From: Sulfoacidibacillus ferrooxidans
GTDB taxonomy: Bacteria; Bacillota; Bacilli; Alicyclobacillales; SLC66
Assembly: GCF_022606465.1 (NCBI RefSeq)
Contig: NZ_JALBUF010000002.1
Span: 1-64,000 of the forward strand
Direction of reading: 5' to 3'
DNA: 64,000 nucleotides
Part shown: piece by piece, positions 8,083 to 16,430 of the stretch
Position numbering within the stretch: the stretch's first letter is position 1
Layout of the letters: each line of letters starts with the position of its first letter
The notes under the pieces: model-generated
Seen by the model: the letters and a program-made list of their open reading frames with translations, nothing else
What the model was told of the DNA's origin: nothing
The model's database searches: none
Program-made: the position numbers and the translations under genes

Positions 8083-9762
8083 GTGGCAAAAGGAGATATG
8101 GGTATTGATGACGAACGATCTTTAATGAGTGAATATCCTGATTTTTATTCACATGGCAAGAAACCAATCCATGAAGTATTGTCACAACATGCGCTTACTA
8201 CGCCCCAGAAGGTTGCTTTAAATTTTTATGGTCGTGAAATGAATTATGGTGAGCTTGATCATTTGGTGAATCGTTTTGCTGTGTACTTACTCCAATTGGG
8301 TGTGAAAGAGGGAGATCGTATAGCCCTTTTTTTGCACAATTGTCCACAATATATGATTGCTCACTTTGCCGTACAAAAAATTGGAGCAATCGTAAGCCCT
8401 TGTAGTCCTTCCTTTAAAGCAATGGAACTCTCCTATCAAATATCAGATATGGTGGCGAAGATCGTGATCACTTCTGATACCTTATATCCCATCGTCACAG
8501 ACATTCAAGAAGACAGTCCATTACAACACATAATTGTTACACATTATGGAGATCTGTTACCTGGTGATCCATCCTTTCATTGCCCAGATGAATTACTGCA
8601 AGAGAGGAGGGCGACACCGTTCGCGCACGATTTTTTTACGGCCATTGAACAAGTGACCGATGAGCAAGTTGAATATACTGTATTTCCTTCTGTTGCACTA
8701 GAAGATGTTTCGCTGCTTGTGTACACATCTGGTTCAACGGGTCGACCTAAAGGTGCCATGCTCAGTTATGGCAATGCGTTGTTTAAAACAGCAGCTTCTG
8801 CCATGGCCAATGAAGTGTTAGATGGAGATCGGATACTTGCAGTCATGCCACTTTGCCATATTGCAGGTATGTTGATGGGTATGACAATACCGATATACAC
8901 AGGATGTAAGGTGGTGCTACTCTATCGCTTTGATCCAGTCGCAGTTGCGGAAGCAATTGCTGAGGAAAAATGTACATGGTGGTATAGTACAGCTCCGATG
9001 AATGTGGCAATTATGCAAGCGATACCATCGGGAAGGTATAACTGGTCATCGCTAACAACTAATGTCTGTACAAGTTTTGGAATTCAGTTGACGGAGGATA
9101 TTGCGAACCGATGGCGCGCTTATACTTCGGGTACTCCTGTGTATGAAGCGGCCTATGGACTAAGTGAAACACATACTGCAGACACGTATATGCCACGTCA
9201 TGCGATCAAGTGGGGAACGCAGGGAATCCCGATCTATGAGACGGAGATTCGCATTGTTGATCTGCAAACTGGTGAAAATTTGCCAGTATTACAAGATGGA
9301 GAAATTGTGGTGCGTAGTCCAGGCGTATTTAAGGGCTATTGGCGCAATATCGATGCGACAAAGAAAACTCTTCGCGATGGATGGGTATACACAGGTGACC
9401 TTGGTCGAATTGATTCTGATGGATATCTTACATTGATAGGACGAATCAAAGAAATGATGAAAGTTTCGGGATTTAGTGTGTTCCCAGAAGAGGTAGAGGC
9501 ATTATTGATGCATCATCCAGCGATTGCTCAAGTTGCAGTTATTGGTATCCCGGATGAAAAACGGGGTGAAGTGGTCAAAGCATTTGTGGTTTGCAAATCG
9601 TCTAAAGAAGATCAAAAAGTAGTTGAAAGCGATATCATCGAATGGGCCAAAGAGAACATGGCTTCTTATAAAGTTCCGCGTTATGTGGAGTTTCGCGAAC
9701 AATTGCCGATGTCTTCTGCAGGGAAGATACTGAGACGGCTACTGATCGATGGCGCATCATAA
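8083..9762 (+). CDS. AMP-forming acyl-CoA ligase
   Basis: Second ANL-superfamily ligase, 559 residues. It has the P-loop YTSGSTGRPKGAMLSY, AYGLSETHT, the hinge TGDLGRIDSDGYLTLIGRIK with EMMKVSGFSVFPEEVE, and the catalytic lysine in MSSAGKILRR. GTG 8083 lies a proper distance from GGGAGGG at 8070-8076, so the ATG at 8077 is too close. It is followed by the carboxyltransferase gene, which suggests a pathway that activates an acid and then carboxylates its thioester, although separate roles are equally possible. It differs enough from the ligase at 2649 to suggest another substrate. Confidence 0.9.
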   Translation: MAKGDMGIDDERSLMSEYPDFYSHGKKPIHEVLSQHALTTPQKVALNFYGREMNYGELDHLVNRFAVYLLQLGVKEGDRIALFLHNCPQYMIAHFAVQKIGAIVSPCSPSFKAMELSYQISDMVAKIVITSDTLYPIVTDIQEDSPLQHIIVTHYGDLLPGDPSFHCPDELLQERRATPFAHDFFTAIEQVTDEQVEYTVFPSVALEDVSLLVYTSGSTGRPKGAMLSYGNALFKTAASAMANEVLDGDRILAVMPLCHIAGMLMGMTIPIYTGCKVVLLYRFDPVAVAEAIAEEKCTWWYSTAPMNVAIMQAIPSGRYNWSSLTTNVCTSFGIQLTEDIANRWRAYTSGTPVYEAAYGLSETHTADTYMPRHAIKWGTQGIPIYETEIRIVDLQTGENLPVLQDGEIVVRSPGVFKGYWRNIDATKKTLRDGWVYTGDLGRIDSDGYLTLIGRIKEMMKVSGFSVFPEEVEALLMHHPAIAQVAVIGIPDEKRGEVVKAFVVCKSSKEDQKVVESDIIEWAKENMASYKVPRYVEFREQLPMSSAGKILRRLLIDGAS

Positions 9763-9835
9763 AGATGGTTATGTAAGTTATTCATAGCGATTCGTTGTGG
9801 CATATAGGCGATATTTGAATGAGGAAGTGCTTACC

Positions 9836-11350
9836 ATGGAAGAGTTCATTGCAGATTTAGAACGAAGAAAGCAACAGGCGAAACAAGTGGATGCTAAGGG
9901 GTCTGTTCGTAAGGCTAGAGAGCGCATTGAATGGTTGGTTGATTCTGATTCCTTTGTTGAATTTGGTGCATTAAACTATTCAGATGTACCTGGTATGGAG
10001 GGGAAGACTCCTGCAGACGGTTTAGTGGCAGGAATTGCTAAAATAAACGGTAGACCTGTTGTGGTCATGGCGCCAGATAAGGCTGTGTTAGCGGGGACGG
10101 AAGGAACTGTGTACATTCGAAAGAGTGAATCGTTGCACCAATTTGCAGTTAAACGCGGATTGCCCATCTTTCATTTAGGCGAGGGTGGAGGTTTGCGTAT
10201 GCCAGATGGTATGGGGTCAGATGGCATTAGTGAACGTATGATGCCACTTTCATTGCTTCGCCATGGCAGGCAAGTCCCGATGATTGCGAGTATCATGGGA
10301 GACAGCTATGGTGGCCCCACATGGTTTGCAATACAGTCAGATTTCGTGGTGCAAGTAGAGGGCAGTTGCATGGCAGTTGCCGGCCCAAGAATGCTTGAGA
10401 TTGCTACTGGAGAGCACGTAACACCAGAAGAATTAGGTGGTGTACAAGTGCACGATAAGGTGACTGGTCAAGTGCACCGCGTCGCGCGTGATGAGCTAGA
10501 TGCAATTGAATGTATGCGTACGCTATTTTCATATCTGCCATCACATGCAGATGAAACTCCACCGTTGATTGCAAACGATGATCCGGTTGATCGTAGTGTA
10601 GAAGAATTAAAGACGATTGTTCCTACGCGCAGAACACGCGCATATGATATGCGACGAGTTATTCATGGAATCGTTGATCAGGATAGCTTTTTTGAATTAA
10701 AAAAGAATTTTGGCGGTGCATTATTGACTGGATTGGCGAGAATGGGTGGACGAGTAGTTGGTATCATCGCGAGTCAACCTATGGTGCGTGCAGGTTCATA
10801 TGGCCCGCAGGAATGTGATAAGGCGACAGAGTTTATCTGTTTTTGCGACTCCTATCATATACCGATCATCTTTTTGCACGATGTACCAGGATTTCGTGTT
10901 GGAAAGAGTGCCGAGGCTGAGAAAATGGCTACAAAAATCATGGTATGGAATCAAGCGTTAGCTTGGTCGAGTGTTCCTAAAATATCGGTCGTGATACGCA
11001 AAAGTATTGGAGCAGCTTATAGCAATATGGGAGGACCAAAGATGGGATCGGATGTCGTCGTCGCTTGGCCTACCGCTGAAATTTCATTTACTGGAGCAGA
11101 AGTAGGAGTCAACGTGGTGTATGGGCGTCAGTTGGCACAGGCAAAAGACCCGGTTGCACAGCGCGAAAGATTACTTGCACAGTGGGAGGTTGACAGTTCA
11201 CCGTATCAAGCAGCTGCAAAACATCTTATTGATGATGTGATTGATCCAAGTGATACGCGCAAATTTCTTTGTCAAGCATTAGAATGGACTTGTCATAAGA
11301 ATGGTGGAAAGAGTCAGCGGTTGCTCGCCAGTTGGCCGACTGGTTTTTAA
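9836..11350 (+). CDS. Acyl-CoA carboxylase, carboxyltransferase (beta) subunit
   Basis: Carboxyltransferase of the propionyl-/methylcrotonyl-/acetyl-CoA carboxylase type, 504 residues, which moves CO2 from carboxybiotin to an acyl-CoA. Both crotonase-like halves are visible: GLVAGIAKINGRPVVVMAPD and GEGGGLRMPDG in the N half, GLARMGGRVVGIIASQP, FLHDVPGFRVG and SIGAAYSNMGGPKMGSD in the C half. The frame runs back to GTG 9797, but AGGAAG at 9822-9827 marks ATG 9836. No biotin carboxylase or biotin carrier gene is nearby, so partners must be encoded elsewhere. Acyl specificity is not readable by eye. Confidence 0.88.
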   Translation: MEEFIADLERRKQQAKQVDAKGSVRKARERIEWLVDSDSFVEFGALNYSDVPGMEGKTPADGLVAGIAKINGRPVVVMAPDKAVLAGTEGTVYIRKSESLHQFAVKRGLPIFHLGEGGGLRMPDGMGSDGISERMMPLSLLRHGRQVPMIASIMGDSYGGPTWFAIQSDFVVQVEGSCMAVAGPRMLEIATGEHVTPEELGGVQVHDKVTGQVHRVARDELDAIECMRTLFSYLPSHADETPPLIANDDPVDRSVEELKTIVPTRRTRAYDMRRVIHGIVDQDSFFELKKNFGGALLTGLARMGGRVVGIIASQPMVRAGSYGPQECDKATEFICFCDSYHIPIIFLHDVPGFRVGKSAEAEKMATKIMVWNQALAWSSVPKISVVIRKSIGAAYSNMGGPKMGSDVVVAWPTAEISFTGAEVGVNVVYGRQLAQAKDPVAQRERLLAQWEVDSSPYQAAAKHLIDDVIDPSDTRKFLCQALEWTCHKNGGKSQRLLASWPTGF

Positions 11351-11471
11351 AGGATGAACGCACAGGATCATTCGCTTGAATATTACGATCAATTTTGTTA
11401 TGTTAATTTAGTAAATTCAAACGAAGTGTGTAATTCTTGAATGGGGTGGTTGACATGGGGATTATGGTGAT

Positions 11472-12446
11472 TTGGAAAAGTTAGTTTTTGAGGCTAGAAG
11501 AACATTGTTTGGTGTAGTTCATGAGACTCCGTTGGTACATTCTCGAACGTTTAGCGAGATGATCGATTCTTCCGTTTTTTTAAAACTGGAAAACTTGCAA
11601 CGGACAGGCGCATTTAAAATACGAGGTGCTTACAATAAAGTTGCCCATATGGTTACATGTGGTGATATTGATCAAGTTGTGACTGCGTCGGCTGGCAATC
11701 ATGCACAAGGTGTCGCTGCAGCGGCAAGTGCATTTGGCATTTCTTCCACTGTATTTATGCCTGAACAGGCTCCTGATGCAAAAGTACAAGCAACATCAGG
11801 TTATGGTGCAAGAGTAGTGAAAACGGGCAAAAATTATGATGAAGCGTATGCAGCTGCAATCGCATATGCGAATGAACGTAAGGTGCCTTTTTTACACGCA
11901 TTTGACGATGAACATGTGATTGCAGGACAAGGTACCATTGCATTAGAAATGCTTGATCAAAATCCGGATTTAGATACACTTGTTGTGCCAGTAGGTGGTG
12001 GCGGATTAATTAGCGGGATTGCGATTGCCGCAAAAAAGAAGAATCCAAAAATACACATTGTTGGTGTTCAACCGGAACAATCAAACTCTGGCTTTTTGTC
12101 ATGGTCTTCTGGGGAAAAGCAGGTGATCCAGAATCCGAATTCTCGTGCGGATGGCTTAAATGTAAAGATGATGGGACAATTGCCTTTTGACATAGTTAGA
12201 CATGTAGTGGATGCGTTTGTCACAGTTAGTGAAGAAGAGATTGAACGGACGATGTGTCTGATCTTGGAGCGCGCTAAAATGCTTGTCGAGGGGGCAGGAG
12301 CTACAGCTCTTGCTGCATTATTGTCAAAACGCATTCCGGTATTTGGTGGGAAAATCGGGGTTATTGTCAGTGGGGGTAATGTTGATTTATCGGTCATGTC
12401 ACAAGTCTCTAGTTCTTTTGTTGGACAACCGCTGACAAGTCATTAG
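11472..12446 (+). CDS. Threonine/serine dehydratase, PLP-dependent
   Basis: Fold-type II PLP enzyme of 324 residues that deaminates threonine to 2-oxobutanoate and ammonia. The PLP lysine lies in RTGAFKIRGAYNK near residue 50; the cofactor phosphate loop PVGGGGLISGIAIA and the ASAGNHAQGVA segment are present. It lacks the C-terminal ACT-like regulatory domain of biosynthetic IlvA, so it is the short catabolic (TdcB-like) form, not feedback-inhibited by isoleucine in the classical way. TTG 11472 is the only reasonable start, since an in-frame stop lies at 11451 and tggggatt gives a weak ribosome site. Confidence 0.88.
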   Translation: MEKLVFEARRTLFGVVHETPLVHSRTFSEMIDSSVFLKLENLQRTGAFKIRGAYNKVAHMVTCGDIDQVVTASAGNHAQGVAAAASAFGISSTVFMPEQAPDAKVQATSGYGARVVKTGKNYDEAYAAAIAYANERKVPFLHAFDDEHVIAGQGTIALEMLDQNPDLDTLVVPVGGGGLISGIAIAAKKKNPKIHIVGVQPEQSNSGFLSWSSGEKQVIQNPNSRADGLNVKMMGQLPFDIVRHVVDAFVTVSEEEIERTMCLILERAKMLVEGAGATALAALLSKRIPVFGGKIGVIVSGGNVDLSVMSQVSSSFVGQPLTSH

Positions 12447-12499
12447 TGGAAGAGTAGTATTGGCACGTCACCAAACATGTATGTTGCGAATCACACGAA

Positions 12500-12523
12500 A
12501 GTATACTTGTACTGATGTATACT
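12500..12523. repeat. Inverted repeat upstream of the YbjQ-like gene
   Basis: AGTATAC at 12500-12506 is repeated in inverse as GTATACT at 12517-12523 with a 10-base spacer. It lies 35 bases before the GTG at 12559 and could be an operator; no regulator can be named. Confidence 0.3.
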
Positions 12524-12558
12524 GAATAGGTGAGTAGAAACAACTTGGGGGTGGAAAT

Positions 12559-13017
12559 GTGGCTTTTTCTAATAATGTAAGAATTACAGATATGAAAGAC
12601 GTAGAACAGGAAATACAGAGTTTTGAGGGCCAAGGGCCATTTACATCCGACTTATCTGGGCAGGAATTTTGGCTTGTCGTTGATAAGGGGTATGTGCCGG
12701 TAGGATTAGTCCTTGGTAATAGTGTCTTTTCGATGGGGGTTACAGGTGGTCTTGCCACTGCATTTCGAGGATTAGTGAGAGGAGAACTTAAGGAGTATAC
12801 ACAATTAATGTATGATGCACGTGAACTCGCACTCACTCGTATGCGCAAAGAGGCGGCACGCATTGGAGCAGATGGAATTGTAGGGGTAAAGCTAGAAATT
12901 ACGCACCATGGGGATATCATGGAAGTCACCGCCATTGGAACGGCTATTAAGAGAGAGGCAACTCCACCAGGTCATTCTCATGCGCAAGTTGTTATTAATG
13001 CAGGTTCCAATCGTTAA
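12559..13017 (+). CDS. YbjQ/DUF74-like putative heavy-metal-binding protein
   Basis: Protein of 152 residues whose second half matches the YbjQ family (PF01906): GYVPVGLVLGNSVFSMG, a conserved arginine/glycine stretch FRGLVRGELKEYT, ARELALTRMRKEAARIGAD, and GIVGVKLEITHHGDIMEVTA. Family members are small pentamer-forming proteins of unproven role, called heavy-metal-binding from structural hints. Here an extra N-terminal 40 residues precedes the domain. GTG 12559 follows ggggtgg. It is a single gene, closed by the hairpin at 13062. Confidence 0.8.
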   Translation: MAFSNNVRITDMKDVEQEIQSFEGQGPFTSDLSGQEFWLVVDKGYVPVGLVLGNSVFSMGVTGGLATAFRGLVRGELKEYTQLMYDARELALTRMRKEAARIGADGIVGVKLEITHHGDIMEVTAIGTAIKREATPPGHSHAQVVINAGSNR

Positions 13018-13061
13018 AAGACTGCATTTGATAAAATAAATTTATTATATTGTGAAACTTG

Positions 13062-13100
13062 ACTCTATTCTATCATATATTTATGATAAAATAGAGTTTT
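13062..13100 (+). terminator. Hairpin/terminator after the YbjQ-like gene
   Basis: actctattctatcat (13062-13076) pairs with atgataaaatagagt (13083-13097) over 15 positions with one mismatch and a 6-nt loop, followed by TTT-GC-TTTT. It is AT-rich, but long enough to act as a terminator. Confidence 0.6.
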
Positions 13101-13132
13101 GCTTTTGCATTTACTAAATGAGGAGGGCATAC

Positions 13133-13861
13133 ATGCCATTTCAGGACTGGAGTGACCCGCAGGAAGCTAAGCGGTGGGACGAGAAAGGGGATCGTACCAA
13201 TCCTGCTCGTGCTTTTCAGTTAGAACTACTCTTGTGCGCACTTGCTACAGCAAAGATTGAGGCAAAACCTATTTTAGATCTTGGCTTTGGCTCTGGTCGT
13301 GTTGAAGAACTTATTTTTAATCATTTTTCACATGTTCAGATTGTTGGTATCGATCAATCGCAAGCGATGATGGACATTGCAAAAAAGCGCTTAGAACCAT
13401 ATGGGGAACAGTTTGTAGGAATGCAACACGATGTACGCGACTTACATACTCTGAACTTTCAAAACGATTCGTTTTCTTGTGTGATTGCAGTTCAGTCATT
13501 ACATCATCTTGTCGCTGTGGAGCTGAAGAGAGCGTATTCATGGATTTACAAAGTATTGCAACCGGGTGGTGTATTCTTATTGCTCGATCGTATGCGAGTG
13601 GAGAATGAGCGAACATTTGATGTTCTGCAGTCGATCTGGCGCGATCAGGATACGAGAGAGCATTCTACAGTGCTTATCCATGAAGGGAACACCTTCATGG
13701 AACATCAGAACATCGTACAACAGCGGGGAGATTTTCCAGCTTTGCTTGATGAGCATATGGCATGGTTGCGTGAGACTTCATTTGATGTAGCTTGTTTGCA
13801 TGCCTATGGCAATCGCGCATTGATCGCTGGTATAAAAGGAGGGACAAATGATCAAGCATAA
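13133..13861 (+). CDS. Class I SAM-dependent methyltransferase
   Basis: Rossmann-fold methyltransferase of 242 residues. Motif I is PILDLGFGSGRVEELI near residues 44-60, an acidic end of strand 2 appears in VGIDQSQAMMDIAKKRL, and the post-motif region HDVRDLHTLNFQNDSFSCVI precedes AVQSLHHL, a usual motif IV arrangement. The C-terminal part is rich in His and Trp and has no recognised extra domain. AGGAGGG at 13121-13127 fixes ATG 13133. Substrate unknown; neighbours give no clue. Confidence 0.85.
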   Translation: MPFQDWSDPQEAKRWDEKGDRTNPARAFQLELLLCALATAKIEAKPILDLGFGSGRVEELIFNHFSHVQIVGIDQSQAMMDIAKKRLEPYGEQFVGMQHDVRDLHTLNFQNDSFSCVIAVQSLHHLVAVELKRAYSWIYKVLQPGGVFLLLDRMRVENERTFDVLQSIWRDQDTREHSTVLIHEGNTFMEHQNIVQQRGDFPALLDEHMAWLRETSFDVACLHAYGNRALIAGIKGGTNDQA

Positions 13862-13895
13862 ATGGCCATACGGTAAACCATGTTGTAGTATAATG

Positions 13896-13937
13896 AACAC
13901 AAAGGGGACTCACCTATGAATGAGTCCCCTTTGTGTT
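13896..13937. terminator. Convergent intrinsic terminator hairpin
   Basis: A perfect 17-bp stem (13896-13912 with 13921-13937) and an 8-nt loop sit between the plus-strand methyltransferase and the minus-strand lyase. There is no long T-run on either side, but the stem is strong and the position fits shared termination. Confidence 0.8.
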
Positions 13938-13959
13938 GAAAAATTTGCTCAGTGGAACT

Positions 13960-15141
13960 TTAGGATCGCGACGCATGTAGTTCTGTTACGGCATGTTCTA
14001 ATTGATGAATCGCTTGCACTAAGGTGGTTCGGGGGCAGGCTACATTTACACGCATAAACCCTTCTCCGCCTAAGCCAAATGCTGCGCCATCATTTAAAGC
14101 GAGCTTTGCTTTTTCAATCATAAATTTTTTAAGTTCTTCTCCATCTAAACCTAGTTTCCGGCAATCGAGCCATGCAAGATAAGTTCCTTCCGGCATCTCC
14201 ATGCTGATCTCTGGTATTCGTTTTTGCAGCTCTTCTTGTAAAAAGGTTAAATTTTCTTTTAGGTAAGGTAGTAATTCGTCTAACCATGGTTCACCGTGGC
14301 GATAGGCGGCGAGCATGGCAGTAGATGATAGGACATTTTGTGAACGCAGCGCAAGTCGGTCAAGTGCCTTACTAAATGTTTTGCGCAATGTTTCATTTGG
14401 GATCACCATATAGGATGCATGGAAACCGGCTATGTTAAACGTTTTGCTCGGTGCAGCACATGTCAGCGAAAATTGCATGAATCGCTCATCGACAGATGCA
14501 AAGGGAATATGCTTATGCGGAGTATAGACAAGATCGCCGTGAATCTCATCAGACACGACCAATGTTCCATAACGCTCACATAAATCTCCAAGACGCGTTA
14601 ATTCAGAATGGTCAAATACGCGTCCCACTGGGTTGTGTGGATTGCATAAGATGAGCATCTTTGCTCCTTCTTGTAATCGCTGCTCCAAGTTTTCAAAATC
14701 AATCGTATAACGACCGTGCTCATGGTGTAGTGGATTATGTACAACTTGTCGATCATTTTCTTTCACTACTTTTGTAAAAGGAGGGTAAACAGGCGGTTGG
14801 ATGATCACTTTATCTTGTGGGTCAGTCAATTCTTGTACGGCTAGGCTTAGCGAAGGAACGACACCAGGAGCATATACGATCCACTCTGGTTCAATGTGAA
14901 ACTGATGCCGCTTTTGCCACCAATCAACGATCGCTTGGGTTTGATCTTCACGCGGAGATTGATAACCGAAAATGCCATGTTCAACGCGCTCGTGTAAAGC
15001 TGACAGCACTTCATTTGGAACGCGAAAGTCCATGTCTGCGACCCAAAGAGGCAATAAATCTTCAGCCCCATAAAGTTGCAAAAGAGCATCCCACTTTAGT
15101 GAAGCTGTGTGGCGTCGATCATACAATTGGTCAAAGTCCAT
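13960..15141 (-). CDS. MalY/PatB-type PLP lyase-aminotransferase
   Basis: Fold-type I PLP enzyme of 393 residues, closest to the MalY/PatB branch that cleaves cystathionine or cysteine beta C-S bonds. The N-terminal LPLWVADMDFRVPNEV and GIFGYQSP segments are hallmarks of this branch; the cofactor lysine is in APSKTFNIAGFHASY, the aspartate in VVSDEIHGDLVY, and the C-terminal FMRVNVACPR arginine binds the substrate carboxylate. The frame continues to 15177, but the agggaggt site favours ATG at 15141 or 15147. Product is probably homocysteine plus pyruvate and ammonia; an aminotransferase role cannot be excluded. Confidence 0.88.
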   Translation of the reverse strand: MDFDQLYDRRHTASLKWDALLQLYGAEDLLPLWVADMDFRVPNEVLSALHERVEHGIFGYQSPREDQTQAIVDWWQKRHQFHIEPEWIVYAPGVVPSLSLAVQELTDPQDKVIIQPPVYPPFTKVVKENDRQVVHNPLHHEHGRYTIDFENLEQRLQEGAKMLILCNPHNPVGRVFDHSELTRLGDLCERYGTLVVSDEIHGDLVYTPHKHIPFASVDERFMQFSLTCAAPSKTFNIAGFHASYMVIPNETLRKTFSKALDRLALRSQNVLSSTAMLAAYRHGEPWLDELLPYLKENLTFLQEELQKRIPEISMEMPEGTYLAWLDCRKLGLDGEELKKFMIEKAKLALNDGAAFGLGGEGFMRVNVACPRTTLVQAIHQLEHAVTELHASRS

Positions 15142-15321
15142 CAACATATACCTCCCTAAACGATGCCATGATAACACTACTTTACTATAAATATAGATGT
15201 CCTGCTATGCTGGGGAAGGAAAGGGTTTCAAACGGTGGATTTCGATTATGATATACAGAGTTGAACACAGTCATTGTAGACCAGAGTAAACGCACCATGA
15301 TAGAATGATGAAATATACAGT

Positions 15322-15354
15322 AGGCATTGTTGCGCGCAGGATGCAACAGTGCCT
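15322..15354 (+). other. Leader hairpin before EamA transporter gene
   Basis: aggcattgttgc (15322-15333) pairs with gcaacagtgcct (15343-15354) over 12 positions with one G-U, followed by a T-rich but interrupted tail. It lies about 65 bases before the GTG at 15419 with no plus-strand gene upstream to terminate, so it may be a leader or attenuator element. The rest of 15142-15418 shows nothing else convincing. Confidence 0.4.
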
Positions 15355-15418
15355 TGAGTTATTGTTGTTTGTGTTTCTTCTTGCAGCATAAATAGAGCAT
15401 GATAGGGGGAACGATCTT

Positions 15419-16330
15419 GTGAAGCGAGGTATTTTTTTATTAATTCTCGCCACATTATTGTGGAGTGGCAATTATATAGCAGGGCGTGTCTTAGCTCCAG
15501 CTATGCCTGCTTTTTTTCTCAATGGAGTACGGTGGGTCATTTCAGCCATAATTTTGTGGGCGATTTTACGAGCCAAGGGGAAAACGATTCCGCTTAAACA
15601 GCAATGGAAGGGACTTCTTAGTCTTGGGATTGTAGGTATGTTTATTTTTTCTACGCTTACGTACTTAGGTTTAAAATCAATACCTGCTGCTCAAGCGGGC
15701 ATGATCTCTGGCATGATTCCGGTAGTAATTTTACTCTTGAGTGTGCTGATGTTACGTGAGCGACCGCCATTGATTGCTTGGCTTGGTATTATCTTATCAG
15801 TTGTAGGTGTCGTTATTTTATTCGGGGCAGGCAATGGCTCCACATTTACCTTATCACTAGGTGATCTTGAACTTATGATTGCAGCAGTTGCGTGGGGCCT
15901 TTATACAGTAATCGGTAAAAAGTTAAGTCATCAAATCGATCCATTAACTATGACAGCAGGCGCAGCCATCTATGGGGCGATCCCAAGTGCCATTGCAGGT
16001 GCATTATCGTATTCGCCGCACACGGTTCACATGTCAGTAGTGGCGTGGATTTCACTTTTATATGTAAGTACTGCGGCATCTGTCTTGGCGTATTTTGTCT
16101 GGACTTCAGGGGTACATGTAGTTGGAGCAAGTCGATCTGCACCATTTATGAATTTACTCCCTATATGGACTGTGATTTTAGGTGTTACGTTATTGCAAGA
16201 GCGTCTCAGTACATCGGAGATGATTGGTGGCGCAGTGATACTTATTGGCGCATTTATAGCGAATCAACGTTCACGTGGTAAGCCAGAGTTGGCCATGAGT
16301 GATCGTGAGGTAAAAGTAAAAGAGCTGTAG
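15419..16330 (+). CDS. EamA/DMT-family transporter
   Basis: Integral membrane protein of 303 residues with about ten hydrophobic segments arranged as two EamA repeats: one begins LILATLLWSGNYIAGRVL at the N-terminus, the second near LELMIAAVAWGLYTVIGKKL. GMISGMIPVVILLLSVLMLRE and SAPFMNLLPIWTVILGV are the conserved repeat ends. Drug/metabolite transporters usually export amino acids or other metabolites; substrate unknown. GTG 15419 follows ggggga at 15405-15410. Ends with a charged tail. Confidence 0.86.
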   Translation: MKRGIFLLILATLLWSGNYIAGRVLAPAMPAFFLNGVRWVISAIILWAILRAKGKTIPLKQQWKGLLSLGIVGMFIFSTLTYLGLKSIPAAQAGMISGMIPVVILLLSVLMLRERPPLIAWLGIILSVVGVVILFGAGNGSTFTLSLGDLELMIAAVAWGLYTVIGKKLSHQIDPLTMTAGAAIYGAIPSAIAGALSYSPHTVHMSVVAWISLLYVSTAASVLAYFVWTSGVHVVGASRSAPFMNLLPIWTVILGVTLLQERLSTSEMIGGAVILIGAFIANQRSRGKPELAMSDREVKVKEL

Positions 16331-16357
16331 CCAGTTGGAGGCAGCTTGCTTTTTTTT
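16323..16357 (+). terminator. Intrinsic terminator after EamA transporter gene
   Basis: agctg...gcc and ggc...agct form an imperfect stem that includes the stop codon, followed by TGC and eight T (16350-16357). Confidence 0.6.
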
Positions 16358-16430
16358 CATCCTTAATGTATATACAAGAGTATATTCGTAGATTGTTTGT
16401 GAGAATTGAGTATGATGTGGGGGATATGAC

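Noticed and set aside
12468-12935. Antisense open frame (about 155 codons) opposite the YbjQ-like gene
   Set aside because: The sense strand encodes a recognised family with a good ribosome site; the antisense product is Ser/Pro/Thr-rich and has no motif.
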